Assembly: GCA_965662045.1 (NCBI GenBank) | Contig: CBFIGE010000001.1 | Coordinates: forward strand, 124,001-188,000 | Source of the DNA: UBA3478 sp965662045 | GTDB taxonomy: Bacteria > Bacteroidota > Bacteroidia > Flavobacteriales > Flavobacteriaceae | Length of the DNA: 64,000 nt | Direction of reading: 5' to 3' | Shown here: in pieces, positions 44,972 to 54,062 of the stretch | Position numbering within the stretch: the stretch's first letter is position 1 | How the letters are laid out: the number at the start of each line of letters is the position of its first letter | The notes under the pieces: model-generated | What the model was told of the DNA's origin: nothing | Database searches by the model: none | Seen by the model: only the letters and a program-made list of their open reading frames with translations | Position numbers and translations under genes: made by a program

Positions 44972-45667
44972 TTAATCTCTACTTCCTAAGATTTGGATTG
45001 CCCAGTACAATAGTGAAGCTAAAGCACCTAAGGCTGCAACAACATAAGTTCGAGCCGCCCATTTGAGTGCGTCTTTAGCCATCTTTAACTCACTTTGTTC
45101 AAGCATATTGGCGTTCTCTAACCAGAGTAAAGCTCTTTTACTCGCATCGTATTCTACCGGAAGGGTTACAAAGCTAAAAGCGGTAGCCATAGCCATCAAT
45201 AATAAACCGATTATAGAGATTAGAAATCCTATTTGTCCTCCTCCTGAGGCCATTAAAATAATACCCGCAAAAATTATCCATGTAGAGAGTCCTGAAGCTA
45301 CAGAAACCACAGGGACCATTTGTGATCGCATTTGCAACCAAGAATAGGATTTGGCATGCTGCACAGCGTGGCCTACCTCATGAGCTGCAACAGCAGCGGC
45401 GGATGCTGATCTTCGACTGTATACACCTTCGCTGAGATTTACTGTTTTATTTTTAGGATTATAGTGGTCAGTGAGCATTCCCGGAGTTGACATAACTTTG
45501 ACATCCCTTATACCGTGATCGTCGAGCATTTTCTGTGCAATTTCTGCTCCACTCATTCCATTGGCTAATCTAATTTTGCCATACTTACTAAACTTATATT
45601 TAAGCCGCTGCGAAACCAGACCACTTGCGATGGCTATTCCAAATAGTAAAATGTAATAATCAGCCAT
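44972..45667 (-). CDS. Zinc metallopeptidase, Zn_peptidase_2 family
   Basis: A 231-residue membrane protein with the zinc motif HEVGH (His96, Glu97, His100) in AAVAAHEVGHAVQHAKSYSW. Hydrophobic segments lie at residues ~3-18, ~120-145, ~150-170 and ~205-228. This is the YugP-like neutral zinc metallopeptidase family (PF04298), probably inner-membrane with a cytoplasmic or periplasmic active face. Substrate unknown. It lies 12 nt downstream of leuS on the same strand. Confidence 0.88.
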   Translation of the reverse strand: MADYYILLFGIAIASGLVSQRLKYKFSKYGKIRLANGMSGAEIAQKMLDDHGIRDVKVMSTPGMLTDHYNPKNKTVNLSEGVYSRRSASAAAVAAHEVGHAVQHAKSYSWLQMRSQMVPVVSVASGLSTWIIFAGIILMASGGGQIGFLISIIGLLLMAMATAFSFVTLPVEYDASKRALLWLENANMLEQSELKMAKDALKWAARTYVVAALGALASLLYWAIQILGSRD

Positions 45668-45679
45668 AATTATATGCGT

Positions 45680-48505
45680 TTATTGAACAATGTTAACAAT
45701 TTTTCCGGGTACCACAATTATTTTCTTTATCGCATTTCCTCCTAAATAATGGGTGGTTCTTTCATCTTGCAAAACCGCCTCTTCAATTTGTTTCTTGTCA
45801 AAATCAACTGGCAAGTTCATTTTAAAGCGAAGTTTACCATTAAAAGAAATAGGGTATTCTTTTTCTTGTTCGACAAGATATGAGGGATTAAACTCGGGAA
45901 AAGGTTCAAAGGCGATACTCTTTTGATTTCCAAGTTTCTCATACAATTCCTCAGCAATATGAGGCGCATAAGGAGAAATCAAAATAGCAAGCGAGCCTAA
46001 AATCTCTTTTGAACTACACTTTTGTGCAGTCAATTCATTCACGCATATCATAAAAGTCGACACCGAAGTATTAAACGAGAAATTTTCTAAATCTTCTTGT
46101 ACCTTTTTAATCGTCTTGTGAAGCGTTTTTAATGACTCTGCACTAGCTTGTTGGTCCATGGGATGCTCATAAAGCTTACAGAGTTTCTTCAAAAAACTGT
46201 GAACTCCTGTAATTCCTGCGGTGTTCCACGGCTTAGATTGTTCTAAAGGCCCTAGAAACATTTCGTATAAGCGCAATGAATCCGCGCCGTATTCCTCACA
46301 AATTTGATCTGGGTTTACCACATTATACCATCGCTTTGACATCTTCTCTACTGAGCGACCGACAATATAATTTCCGTTTTCTAATTTAAATTCAGCTGCT
46401 TCATATTGAGGTTGCCATTTTTTAAGGGCAATCAAATCGAGTTCATCTGATGCGTTTATCAAATTGACATCCACCCTTAATTGCTCAAAACAGGATAGCG
46501 CATTCTCAGTGTTTGGATTTTTAAAATCTACAAGTCCATGAGAATAGTAAATTTCGGTTCCACTCTTTCGATATACAATCGCAGAGTTTCCTGTAATCAT
46601 ACCTTGATTAATTAATTTTTGAGCAAACTCAGGTTGAGGAACTAGTTCTCGATCAAATAAAAACTGTTGCCAAAATCTCGCATACAACAGATGTGATGTT
46701 GCGTGCTCACTTCCACCGATGTACAAATCAACCCCTTTCCAATAGTCTATTTTACTTGACTCAAAAATTTCAATATCATTAGAAGGGTCCATAAAACGAT
46801 TAAAATACTGTGAAGATCCAGCCCATGCTGGCATTGTATTTAACTCTAATGGAAAAATTGTTTCGTGATTAATCTCAGTATTCGCAACCACTTTTTGATG
46901 CTGTTCGTCCCAAGCCCAATGTGTGGCGTTTCCTAGAGGCGGCTCTCCAGTTTCTGTGGGGAGATATTTTTCAACCTCAGGTAAGCAAAGCGGTAAGGCC
47001 TCTTCTGGAATCATCTGAGGCATTCCGTCTATATAATAAACAGGAAAAGGTTCTCCCCAATAGCGCTGTCTAGAAAAAACAGCATCCCGCAATCTGTAAT
47101 TGATTCGCCTTTTTCCTTTACCCAAAGCTTCAAGCTTTTCGATAACCGTTTTCTTGGCTTGGGCAAAGGGCAATCCGTTTAAGAAATCAGAATTCGCAAT
47201 TATGGTAGTACTCTTATCTACAAAGGCAACCTCTGAAATATCAGCATCTTTAAAAATATTTGGAATAGGTAAATCAAAGTGTTTTGCAAAATCGTAGTCT
47301 CGTTGATCTCCACATGGAACCGCCATAACAGCTCCAGTTCCATAACTGGCCAACACGTAATCTCCTATCCAAATCGGAACTTTTGTTCCATTGAGCGGAT
47401 GAATCGCATAAGCCCCAGTAAATACCCCACTAATGCTTTTGACATCAGACAAACGATCGCGCTCAGAACGTTTAGCTGTCTCATCGATATAGGCTTCAAC
47501 TACATTACGCTGCTCTGGTGTGGTTATTTTAAGTACCAAATCTAATTCTGGCGCCAGTGTCATAAAACTCACCCCGTAAATAGTGTCAGGTCTAGTAGTA
47601 AAAACCTCGAGTTGCTCTGAGTGGTTTTCAATATCGAATTTGACCTGGGCACCCTCTGAGCGTCCAATCCAATTGGTTTGAGAATCTTTTAAAGGTTGGG
47701 GCCAGTCGATGTGATCTAGACCTTCTAATAATCGCTGTGCATAGGCAGTTATGCGCATATTCCACTGGCGCATTTTCTTGCGAACAACCGGATGTCCTCC
47801 CCGTTCAGAAACCCCATTGATGATTTCATCATTGGCCAAAACAGTCCCCAAAGCTGGGCACCAATTCACTTCTGTATCTGCCAAGTAGGTCAGACGATAT
47901 TTTAAAAGAATTTCTTGTTTTTCAGCATTCGAATAAGTCTTCCACTCTGCAGCGTCAAATTGTGGGCAATCTTCATCGCAACTTGCTAAAACAGCTCCGT
48001 TACCTTCCTTCTCAAAGCGTGTCACAAGTTCATCAATCGAAAGGGCTTTATTTTGACTCAAATCAAACCATGAGTGATAGAGCTGAATAAAAATCCACTG
48101 TGTCCACTTATAATATAGAGGGTCTGATGTTTTAAATTCTCGACTCCAGTCAAAAGAAAATCCCAAACCACTCAACTGTTCTTTATACCGCTTTATATTT
48201 TCTTCAGTAGTTTTTGAGGGATGTTGTCCTGTTTGAATTGCATATTGTTCAGCAGGCAAGCCAAAAGAGTCAAACCCCATAGGGTGCAAAACATTATAGC
48301 CCTGATGTCTTTTATAGCGTGCGTAAATATCACTTGCGATGTACCCTAAGGGATGCCCCACATGCAGGCCTGCACCTGATGGATATGGAAACATATCTAA
48401 TACGTAGTACTTGGGTTTTTCTGAGGCTTCGTCCGCCTTGAACGTTTGCTTTTCTTTCCAGAATTTTTGCCATTTGGCCTCTATTTCTCGAAACCTGTAT
48501 TCCAT
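45680..48505 (-). CDS. leuS: Leucyl-tRNA synthetase
   Basis: A 941-residue class I synthetase. HIGH-type motif HVGH at residues 48-51 (PYPSGAGLHVGH), CP1 editing domain with TTRPDTIYGVSF, and KMSKR near residue 720 (SVEKMSKRWYN). The Bacteroidota-type insertion with ASCDEDCPQFDAAEW (about residue 175-190) looks like a Zn-type or linker insert. Length is typical for the phylum. It is followed by the Zn protease after 12 nt; its promoter is at 48535-48564. Confidence 0.97.
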   Translation of the reverse strand: MEYRFREIEAKWQKFWKEKQTFKADEASEKPKYYVLDMFPYPSGAGLHVGHPLGYIASDIYARYKRHQGYNVLHPMGFDSFGLPAEQYAIQTGQHPSKTTEENIKRYKEQLSGLGFSFDWSREFKTSDPLYYKWTQWIFIQLYHSWFDLSQNKALSIDELVTRFEKEGNGAVLASCDEDCPQFDAAEWKTYSNAEKQEILLKYRLTYLADTEVNWCPALGTVLANDEIINGVSERGGHPVVRKKMRQWNMRITAYAQRLLEGLDHIDWPQPLKDSQTNWIGRSEGAQVKFDIENHSEQLEVFTTRPDTIYGVSFMTLAPELDLVLKITTPEQRNVVEAYIDETAKRSERDRLSDVKSISGVFTGAYAIHPLNGTKVPIWIGDYVLASYGTGAVMAVPCGDQRDYDFAKHFDLPIPNIFKDADISEVAFVDKSTTIIANSDFLNGLPFAQAKKTVIEKLEALGKGKRRINYRLRDAVFSRQRYWGEPFPVYYIDGMPQMIPEEALPLCLPEVEKYLPTETGEPPLGNATHWAWDEQHQKVVANTEINHETIFPLELNTMPAWAGSSQYFNRFMDPSNDIEIFESSKIDYWKGVDLYIGGSEHATSHLLYARFWQQFLFDRELVPQPEFAQKLINQGMITGNSAIVYRKSGTEIYYSHGLVDFKNPNTENALSCFEQLRVDVNLINASDELDLIALKKWQPQYEAAEFKLENGNYIVGRSVEKMSKRWYNVVNPDQICEEYGADSLRLYEMFLGPLEQSKPWNTAGITGVHSFLKKLCKLYEHPMDQQASAESLKTLHKTIKKVQEDLENFSFNTSVSTFMICVNELTAQKCSSKEILGSLAILISPYAPHIAEELYEKLGNQKSIAFEPFPEFNPSYLVEQEKEYPISFNGKLRFKMNLPVDFDKKQIEEAVLQDERTTHYLGGNAIKKIIVVPGKIVNIVQ

Positions 48506-48534
48506 GATTTTTGAGGGAACTAAAATTTGCGATA

Positions 48535-48564
48535 CAAAAGTACATTTAATAAAGTAAAGCCAAA
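48535..48564 (-). promoter_or_regulatory. leuS promoter
   Basis: On the minus strand TTTG (48564-48561) and, after 18 nt, TACTTTTG (48542-48535), an exact TAnnTTTG. The start codon follows about 30 nt later. It lies in the same 75-90 bp as the -7 box of ftsX (TATTTTTG, 48572-48579, + strand), so the two divergent promoters nearly overlap. Confidence 0.6.
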
Positions 48565-48595
48565 AGTTTGCTATTTTTGAATGAGCAATAATCTA

Positions 48596-49477
48596 ATGAG
48601 CAACTATATCGATAAATATCAAAAAAGAAGACTTATAACGTCTTATGTTTCTGTAACTGTAAGTATTTCCTTAGTACTACTACTCATGGGGTTGTTGGGA
48701 CTATTAGTGTTTAATGCATCAAAGCTTGCCAATCACTTTAAAGAGAAAATTGCCATATCCATTTACTTAAAAGAAGACGCGAGTCAAACCGAAATACAAA
48801 GTCTGCAGCGAAAATTCAGCATGTCTTCGTATGTAAAGAACAGCGAATTCATTTCAAAAGACGAAGCCGCCATCAAATACAGTGCTGATATAGGCGAAAA
48901 TTTTGTGGAGTTTTTGGGATACAACCCTCTTAAAGATGCTGTTGACATAAGTCTAAAAGCACAGTATGTGAATCAAAATGCCATAGAACGCATTGTAAGT
49001 GATTTAAAAGAGTCCATTGTTGTAGAAGAAGTGAGTTATGACAAACCATTAATTCAGCTCATTGACCAAAACATTCAAAACGCGAGTTTTTGGCTACTGA
49101 TCAGTAGTATCTGTTTTACCATAATTTCAGTACTGCTCATCAATAGCTCCATACGACTTTCTATTTATTCCAAACGATTTATAATTAAAACTATGCAAAT
49201 GGTTGGTGCAACAAAAAATTTTATCCAAAAACCATTTATAAAAACCAATATCACATTAGGAGTTTACGGCGCAACCATTTCAAGTGTGATTTTAATTCTT
49301 CTATTGAACACCATTGATTTAAATTTTCCTGAAATTAATATTTTCGGGGACGTTTTCGGCTTGAGTATTTTATTTGCAAGCCTCTATGGATTGGGTGTTT
49401 TGATATCTTACTTGAGCACTCAGAGTGCAACCCAACGCTTTTTAAACTTAAGAACAGACCGCTTATACTACGAATGA
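48596..49477 (+). CDS. ftsX: Cell division permease FtsX
   Basis: A ~293-residue FtsX: one N-terminal membrane helix (SVSISLVLLLMGLLGLLVF), a periplasmic domain (residues ~40-155) and three C-terminal helices beginning at NASFWLLISSICFTIISVLL. It pairs with FtsE to control septal peptidoglycan hydrolases; ftsE is not in the window. An exact -7 box TATTTTTG ends one base before the upstream ATG (48581), so I prefer ATG 48596 (MSNYIDKYQKRR). It heads ftsX-DUF3098-uppP-truB, a common flavobacterial cluster. Confidence 0.9.
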   Translation: MSNYIDKYQKRRLITSYVSVTVSISLVLLLMGLLGLLVFNASKLANHFKEKIAISIYLKEDASQTEIQSLQRKFSMSSYVKNSEFISKDEAAIKYSADIGENFVEFLGYNPLKDAVDISLKAQYVNQNAIERIVSDLKESIVVEEVSYDKPLIQLIDQNIQNASFWLLISSICFTIISVLLINSSIRLSIYSKRFIIKTMQMVGATKNFIQKPFIKTNITLGVYGATISSVILILLLNTIDLNFPEINIFGDVFGLSILFASLYGLGVLISYLSTQSATQRFLNLRTDRLYYE

Positions 49478-49722
49478 TGAAGAAAAAACAACCCACAAAC
49501 AAATTCGATTTATTCGACAAAAGCAATTATAAACTCATGATTATAGGCCTTATTGCTATAGCAGCTGGGTTTATTTTAATGAGCGGAGGGGCACCTGATA
49601 ATCCCGAGATATTCAATCCAGAAATTTACAATTTTAGAAGAATTAGGTTAGCTCCTACACTTGTACTTTTAGGACTTGGGATTCAAGTATATGCCATTTT
49701 AAAAACCCCCAAACAAAAGTAA
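49474..49722 (+). CDS. DUF3098 membrane protein
   Basis: An 82-residue protein with two membrane helices (about residues 20-38 and 61-77) of the DUF3098 family. Conserved are FDKSNYKLMIIGLIAIAAGF, MSGGAPDNPEIFNPEIYNFRR and LAPTLVLLGL. Its start overlaps ftsX by 4 nt and its stop abuts the uppP start, so it is translationally linked to both. Function is unknown; the location suggests cell-envelope work. Confidence 0.85.
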   Translation: MMKKKQPTNKFDLFDKSNYKLMIIGLIAIAAGFILMSGGAPDNPEIFNPEIYNFRRIRLAPTLVLLGLGIQVYAILKTPKQK

Positions 49723-50505
49723 ATGTCTATTCTTGAATCCATACTTCTTGGAATCATTCAAGGGTTAACTGAATTCTTACCAGTTTCGTCTAGTGGACAC
49801 ATAGAAATAGGTAAGACTTTATTGAATAGTTCTTTTTTTGAGAAAGAGAATTTGCTCTTTACCGTGATTTTACACTTTGCAACGGCTATAAGCACAATCA
49901 TCGTTTTTAGAAAAACAATTGCTGATGTTTTAAGAGGATTAATAAAACAAGAAAAAAAAGAGATCGCCTTCTCTTTTAAAATTATTATTTCCATGGTTCC
50001 AGCTGCTTTAATTGGATTTTTCTTGGAAGATGAAATCGCAAATCTTTTCAGTGGATCTTTATCATTTGTAGGCTATATGCTCATTATAACTGCACTACTC
50101 TTATATCTCGCAGATAAGGCCAAAGCAACGGCGCGTAACGTAGGATATACAGATTCTTTTATTATTGGAATCGCCCAAGCTATTGCCATTTTACCTGGAA
50201 TTTCTAGAAGTGGATCAACAATTGCAACATCTGTTTTACTTGGAATTGACAAAAAAAAATCAGCTGAATTTTCATTTCTAATGGTCATTCCTCTGATTCT
50301 TGGTAAAATAGCTAAAGACATTCTGAGCGGAGAATTAGAAGCTCTTTCTTCAGTGAATTTTTTGCCCTTTTTATTTGGGTTTTTAGCCGCCTTAGTCAGT
50401 GGTTATTTTGCCTGTAATTGGATGCTTGATGTAGTGCGTCGCAGTAAATTGACCTATTTCGCTGTTTATTGCTTAATCGTTGGAATTATTGCGATAAATA
50501 GTTAG
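49723..50505 (+). CDS. uppP: Undecaprenyl-diphosphatase
   Basis: A 260-residue integral membrane phosphatase (BacA/UppP) that recycles the undecaprenyl carrier of peptidoglycan and polysaccharide synthesis. Active-site motifs are LTEFLPVSSSGH (residues 15-26) and GISRSGSTIA (about residues 158-167). Seven to eight hydrophobic segments. Starts directly after DUF3098. Confidence 0.96.
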   Translation: MSILESILLGIIQGLTEFLPVSSSGHIEIGKTLLNSSFFEKENLLFTVILHFATAISTIIVFRKTIADVLRGLIKQEKKEIAFSFKIIISMVPAALIGFFLEDEIANLFSGSLSFVGYMLIITALLLYLADKAKATARNVGYTDSFIIGIAQAIAILPGISRSGSTIATSVLLGIDKKKSAEFSFLMVIPLILGKIAKDILSGELEALSSVNFLPFLFGFLAALVSGYFACNWMLDVVRRSKLTYFAVYCLIVGIIAINS

Positions 50506-50510
50506 AGGAA

Positions 50511-51239
50511 TTGGAACAAATTTCAAATTATAAATTAGAAAAATTTCAAGAGGGTTTTTTATTCTTGGTAGATAAACCTTTAAACTGGTCTTCTTTTCAA
50601 GCAGTAAATGCAATCAAGTGGAGTCTAAAGAAAAAGTTCAACATCAAGAAAATCAAAATTGGTCATGCTGGAACACTAGATCCACTAGCTTCTGGATTGC
50701 TTCTAATTTGCTGCGGCAAAATGACTAAACAAATAGCAGATTTTCAAGGTCAGGCCAAAACCTATACCGGAACAATTCGCATTGGCGCCTCAACGCCCTC
50801 TTACGATTTAGAAACACCGATAGATGAGTATTATGAAATAGAGCATATTACCGAAGAACTAATTGTCCAAACCAAAAAACAGTTTACCGGAATCATAAAT
50901 CAAAGACCTCCTTTATTTTCGGCCTTAAAAAAAGAGGGTAAAAGACTCTACGAACATGCAAGAGCAGGAAACCAAATAGAGATTCCAAAGCGAGAAATTG
51001 AAATACACTTATTTGATATTGAATCCATCCAAAATAAGGAGAAATACATTGACCTAAATTTTAAAATTAATTGTTCAAAGGGCACATACATAAGATCAAT
51101 TGCTCATGATTTTGGAAAGGCATTACATTCAGGGGCACATCTTTCAAGTTTGAGACGAACAGCTATAGGAACATATGCTGTTGATGACGCCCTAAGCCCA
51201 GAATACATCAAAAAACTTTTAGAGTCGAATCGAACTTAA
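50511..51239 (+). CDS. truB: tRNA pseudouridine(55) synthase (TTG start)
   Basis: A 242-residue pseudouridine synthase acting on U55 of tRNA. Catalytic Asp57 is in GHAGTLDPLASGLL, with a KPLNWSSFQAVN N-terminal motif and KCSKGTYIRSIAHD-like segment (NCSKGTYIRSIAHDFG, near residue 186). The start is TTG at 50511, preceded by AGAGGAA, a good Shine-Dalgarno-like stretch for this phylum; no in-frame ATG lies before the conserved N-terminus. It begins 5 nt after the uppP stop. It lacks the C-terminal PUA extension of E. coli TruB. Confidence 0.95.
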   Translation: MEQISNYKLEKFQEGFLFLVDKPLNWSSFQAVNAIKWSLKKKFNIKKIKIGHAGTLDPLASGLLLICCGKMTKQIADFQGQAKTYTGTIRIGASTPSYDLETPIDEYYEIEHITEELIVQTKKQFTGIINQRPPLFSALKKEGKRLYEHARAGNQIEIPKREIEIHLFDIESIQNKEKYIDLNFKINCSKGTYIRSIAHDFGKALHSGAHLSSLRRTAIGTYAVDDALSPEYIKKLLESNRT

Positions 51240-51272
51240 TCTTCTCTTTTTTTATTTTATTACCTTACTACT

Positions 51273-51968
51273 ATGAATTTAAAAATCAGAGATAAAGCGC
51301 TTATTATTACTTTAATCACGGGTATACTATCTCTAATTGCTTTGCTGAAAATTCAATTCAGCAACGAGACTATCGAAAAAATTCCTATTGAAATTGTAGA
51401 AAACCTTACACGCCCTATCGAAGAAAAATTTGAGACGACAAAAACGAACAAAGAGGAAATCGAAACGCATCAAGCTTCAAATGAATCTGCCGAAACGATT
51501 GTGGAAGAGTTAGAGCCTCTGGCAAGTTTAGAAGAACTCAAACCAGAGTTTTTTGAAAGTAATTCAAAAGACAACTCTAGCCCAGCTTCTAATTTTGAAC
51601 GTGATTTTCAAGACTTCAAAAAAGACATTGATTTGCGAATTGAAAAGCTGTCAAAAAGGAATCCCAAAGAAACAGAGGTTGCCAAACACAATAGAAAAAC
51701 AACTGTTCGCTATTATCTAGAAAACCGAACACATATAGCACTACCTATTCCAGTGTACAAGTGCATTACAGGAGGAACTATTGTGATCGACATCGAAGTC
51801 AATGCCGAAGGAAAAATAATTTCAAAAAAATACAACGATAATTTGTCAAACTCTTCAAACGGATGTTTGATTGAAAACGCACTAGCCTATGCGTCAAAAG
51901 CCTTATTTCAAAGTTCAAGCTCCAAAATACAAAAAGGGCGTATTACCTATTTGTTTCAATCTAAATAA
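51273..51968 (+). CDS. TonB-like energy transducer-type protein
   Basis: A 231-residue protein with one N-terminal membrane helix (about residues 10-28), a charged Glu/Lys-rich linker (about 35-120) and a C-terminal beta-alpha-beta domain (about 165-231). GGTIVIDIEVNAEGKI is the usual TonB C-terminal start, and KIQKGRITYLFQSK its last strand. The layout is that of TonB proteins, but the linker is short and no proline-rich region is seen; an unusual TonB paralogue or a TonB-box-independent anchor is possible. It follows truB by 33 nt and precedes tag by 9 nt. Confidence 0.75.
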   Translation: MNLKIRDKALIITLITGILSLIALLKIQFSNETIEKIPIEIVENLTRPIEEKFETTKTNKEEIETHQASNESAETIVEELEPLASLEELKPEFFESNSKDNSSPASNFERDFQDFKKDIDLRIEKLSKRNPKETEVAKHNRKTTVRYYLENRTHIALPIPVYKCITGGTIVIDIEVNAEGKIISKKYNDNLSNSSNGCLIENALAYASKALFQSSSSKIQKGRITYLFQSK

Positions 51969-51977
51969 CGCCTTGAT

Positions 51978-52577
51978 ATGAAAAATTGGAAGCGATGTTT
52001 CTGGTGTGAAGGTGATGTACTATATGAAGAGTATCATGACAACCATTGGGGACGTCCAATAGTAAATAGCCAAAAGCTTTTTGAATGCTTGATTTTGGAA
52101 ACCTTTCAGTCAGGGCTAAGTTGGATTACAATTCTTAAAAAGAAAAATCATTTCTTAAACGCTTTTGATCAGCTCAATCCTCATTATATCGTTCAATACG
52201 ACCAGAAGAAAGTCGAAGAACTCCTCGGTAATGCAAAAATCATCAGACACAAACACAAAATTCAATCTGTAATTAGTAATGCTAAAGCTTTTATTCATCT
52301 CGATGAACAAATTGGTTTTTCAAAATACCTCTGGGGATTTACAGATGGAACAATCATCAAAAACAAAATAGTAAGCAAAAATGATTTGATTGCAGAGTCT
52401 GAATTGTCCCAGCGAATTTCAAAAGAAATGAAGCAACTCGGATTTAGCTTTATCGGGGCAACTACGATTTATTCCTTTATACAAGCCGTGGGAATTGTAA
52501 ATGACCACTTTGAAGACTGTTTCTGTCAAAAGGAACTCTGTGAAATTAGTGAGATGGATTTTAAAGAAATGAAATGA
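51978..52577 (+). CDS. tag: DNA-3-methyladenine glycosylase I
   Basis: A 199-residue HhH glycosylase that excises 3-methyladenine. Zn-ligand candidates are Cys7, His20 (EEYHDNHWG) and, near the C-terminus, His and Cys in VNDHFEDCFC; Glu41 in LETFQSGLSWITILKK recognises the base. Length and motifs match TagI. It is the last gene of this + strand run and overlaps aat by 17 nt tail to tail. Confidence 0.93.
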   Translation: MKNWKRCFWCEGDVLYEEYHDNHWGRPIVNSQKLFECLILETFQSGLSWITILKKKNHFLNAFDQLNPHYIVQYDQKKVEELLGNAKIIRHKHKIQSVISNAKAFIHLDEQIGFSKYLWGFTDGTIIKNKIVSKNDLIAESELSQRISKEMKQLGFSFIGATTIYSFIQAVGIVNDHFEDCFCQKELCEISEMDFKEMK

Positions 52578-53190
52578 ATTCAGCTCTAGAAATTTCTCTT
52601 GCCCCCATTGATTGTAAATGATTCGTGTACAATTGACAGTCGATTAAGGCTATTCCATTAGCCGCAGCACATTGAGCAAGAAAGATCAAAGCGACTTTAG
52701 AAGCATTGGATTCAAGAGAAAACATACTCTCTCCGCTAAAGACTTTACCAGTTTGAACCCCATAAAGTCCGCCAACCAGTTCATCCTCTCGCCATACTTC
52801 AAATGATTTTGCCAATCCTTGATAATACAGACTTGCAAAGGCGGTTTTCATTCCTTCTGTAATCCAAGTTCCCTCTTGATCGGTACGATTAACAGATGCA
52901 CAAAAGGAAACAACTTGTTCAAAAGCTACGTTCTGGGTAACTCGAAATTGAGCAGATTTCAATATCCTTTGCATACTTTTCGAAATCTTAATTTCTTCAG
53001 GAAACAAAACCATTCTTGGGTCAGGGCTCCACCACATAATGACTTTATCATCTTCAAACCATGGAAAGATACCTCGGCTGTAAGCAAGCTTCAATCGTTC
53101 TGGATCCAAATCACCACCAATAGCTAATAATCCATCAGTGTTGGCCATACTAAGGTCTGGAAAATAAAATTCTCCTTTAAGTGTATACAT
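52561..53190 (-). CDS. aat: Leucyl/phenylalanyl-tRNA-protein transferase
   Basis: A 209-residue N-end-rule transferase. LLAIGGDLDPERLKLAYSRGIFPWF and MWWSPDPRMVLFPEEIKISKSM are the family signature; GEWVGGLYG-like element DELVGGLYGVQTGKVFSGESMFS follows, and the tail has CAAANGIALIDCQLYTNHLQSMGA. Length is usual. It overlaps the convergent tag gene. Confidence 0.95.
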   Translation of the reverse strand: MYTLKGEFYFPDLSMANTDGLLAIGGDLDPERLKLAYSRGIFPWFEDDKVIMWWSPDPRMVLFPEEIKISKSMQRILKSAQFRVTQNVAFEQVVSFCASVNRTDQEGTWITEGMKTAFASLYYQGLAKSFEVWREDELVGGLYGVQTGKVFSGESMFSLESNASKVALIFLAQCAAANGIALIDCQLYTNHLQSMGAREISRAEFISFL

Positions 53191-53253
53191 TGGTTAGATG
53201 CTTATTTGCGAAATACACTTGAAGATATAAAAGAATTCTTAACCCCATAATTT

Positions 53254-53643
53254 TTAAAAGGGTAAATCGTCAAAATCTTCGTCTTTACTTTGGTCGGTTT
53301 TTTCAAATTGATCTAATGGTGGCATCGGTGGCATTTCATCTACTGAACTATCAGCAGCAGAAGCTGTTTGATTTGCCTGAATTCTCCATCCTTGAATGGA
53401 GTTAAAGTATTTTACCTCGCCTTGAGGATTAGTCCACTCCCTACCCCTAAGATTTATCCCAACGGTTACTTCTTGTCCTGACGAAAATGCAGACAACAAA
53501 TCTGTTTTATCTTGAACAAATTCAATCATTAGGTGTTGTGGGTATTGTTCTTGTGTGGTTAAAATTAGTTCTCTCTTTTGAAATCCGTTGTTTCCAAAGG
53601 TTTTAGTCTCTCCTATTTCCTTGATGATTCCTTGTATTTCCAT
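53254..53643 (-). CDS. DUF3127 protein
   Basis: A 129-residue cytoplasmic protein of the DUF3127 family. A conserved OB-like core (residues ~1-85: MEIQGIIKEIGETKTFGNNGFQKREL, LMIEFVQDKTD) is followed by an acidic, low-complexity tail ending DEDFDDLPF. That tail resembles the acidic tail of SSB proteins, which binds partners, so a single-strand or nucleic-acid-related role is possible. I do not assign it. It lies 9 nt after the HIT gene. Confidence 0.8.
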   Translation of the reverse strand: MEIQGIIKEIGETKTFGNNGFQKRELILTTQEQYPQHLMIEFVQDKTDLLSAFSSGQEVTVGINLRGREWTNPQGEVKYFNSIQGWRIQANQTASAADSSVDEMPPMPPLDQFEKTDQSKDEDFDDLPF

Positions 53644-53652
53644 GATTTTAAT

Positions 53653-54057
53653 TTAGACATTTTGGTTGTTAAAAGCTTGGGTTATAGATTGAGCAGTCTC
53701 CTTAAATTCATCATCAGATAAGGACACCTTTGAGGTAAATCGTGCATTATCCATATGCTGTAAAGGAATTAAATGAACGTGAACATGAGGCACTTCAAGC
53801 CCAATAATAGAGAGGCCTACACGTTTACACGCAATAGTTTCTTCAATGGCCAAGGCCACTCGTTTCGAAAAGGCCATCAAATCTGTAAATCGCTGATTAT
53901 CTATGTCATACCACTTATCAATCTCTTCTTTGAGAATACACAAGGTATGACCTTTTGCATTAGGATTAATATCTAAAAAAGCCAAAAATTCATCCGTTTC
54001 TGCTACCTTATAGGCTAAAATTTCTCCATTGACAATTTTGGTAAAAATTGAGGACAT
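53653..54057 (-). CDS. HIT-family nucleotide hydrolase
   Basis: A 134-residue HIT protein. The histidine triad HVHVH is His91/His93/His95 in PHVHVHLIPLQ. N-terminal IFTKIVNGEILAYKVAETDEFLAFLDINP is the HIT start. It probably hydrolyses dinucleotide phosphates or AMP derivatives. It follows greA by 5 nt in the same operon. Confidence 0.93.
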   Translation of the reverse strand: MSSIFTKIVNGEILAYKVAETDEFLAFLDINPNAKGHTLCILKEEIDKWYDIDNQRFTDLMAFSKRVALAIEETIACKRVGLSIIGLEVPHVHVHLIPLQHMDNARFTSKVSLSDDEFKETAQSITQAFNNQNV

Positions 54058-54062
54058 AGCAA

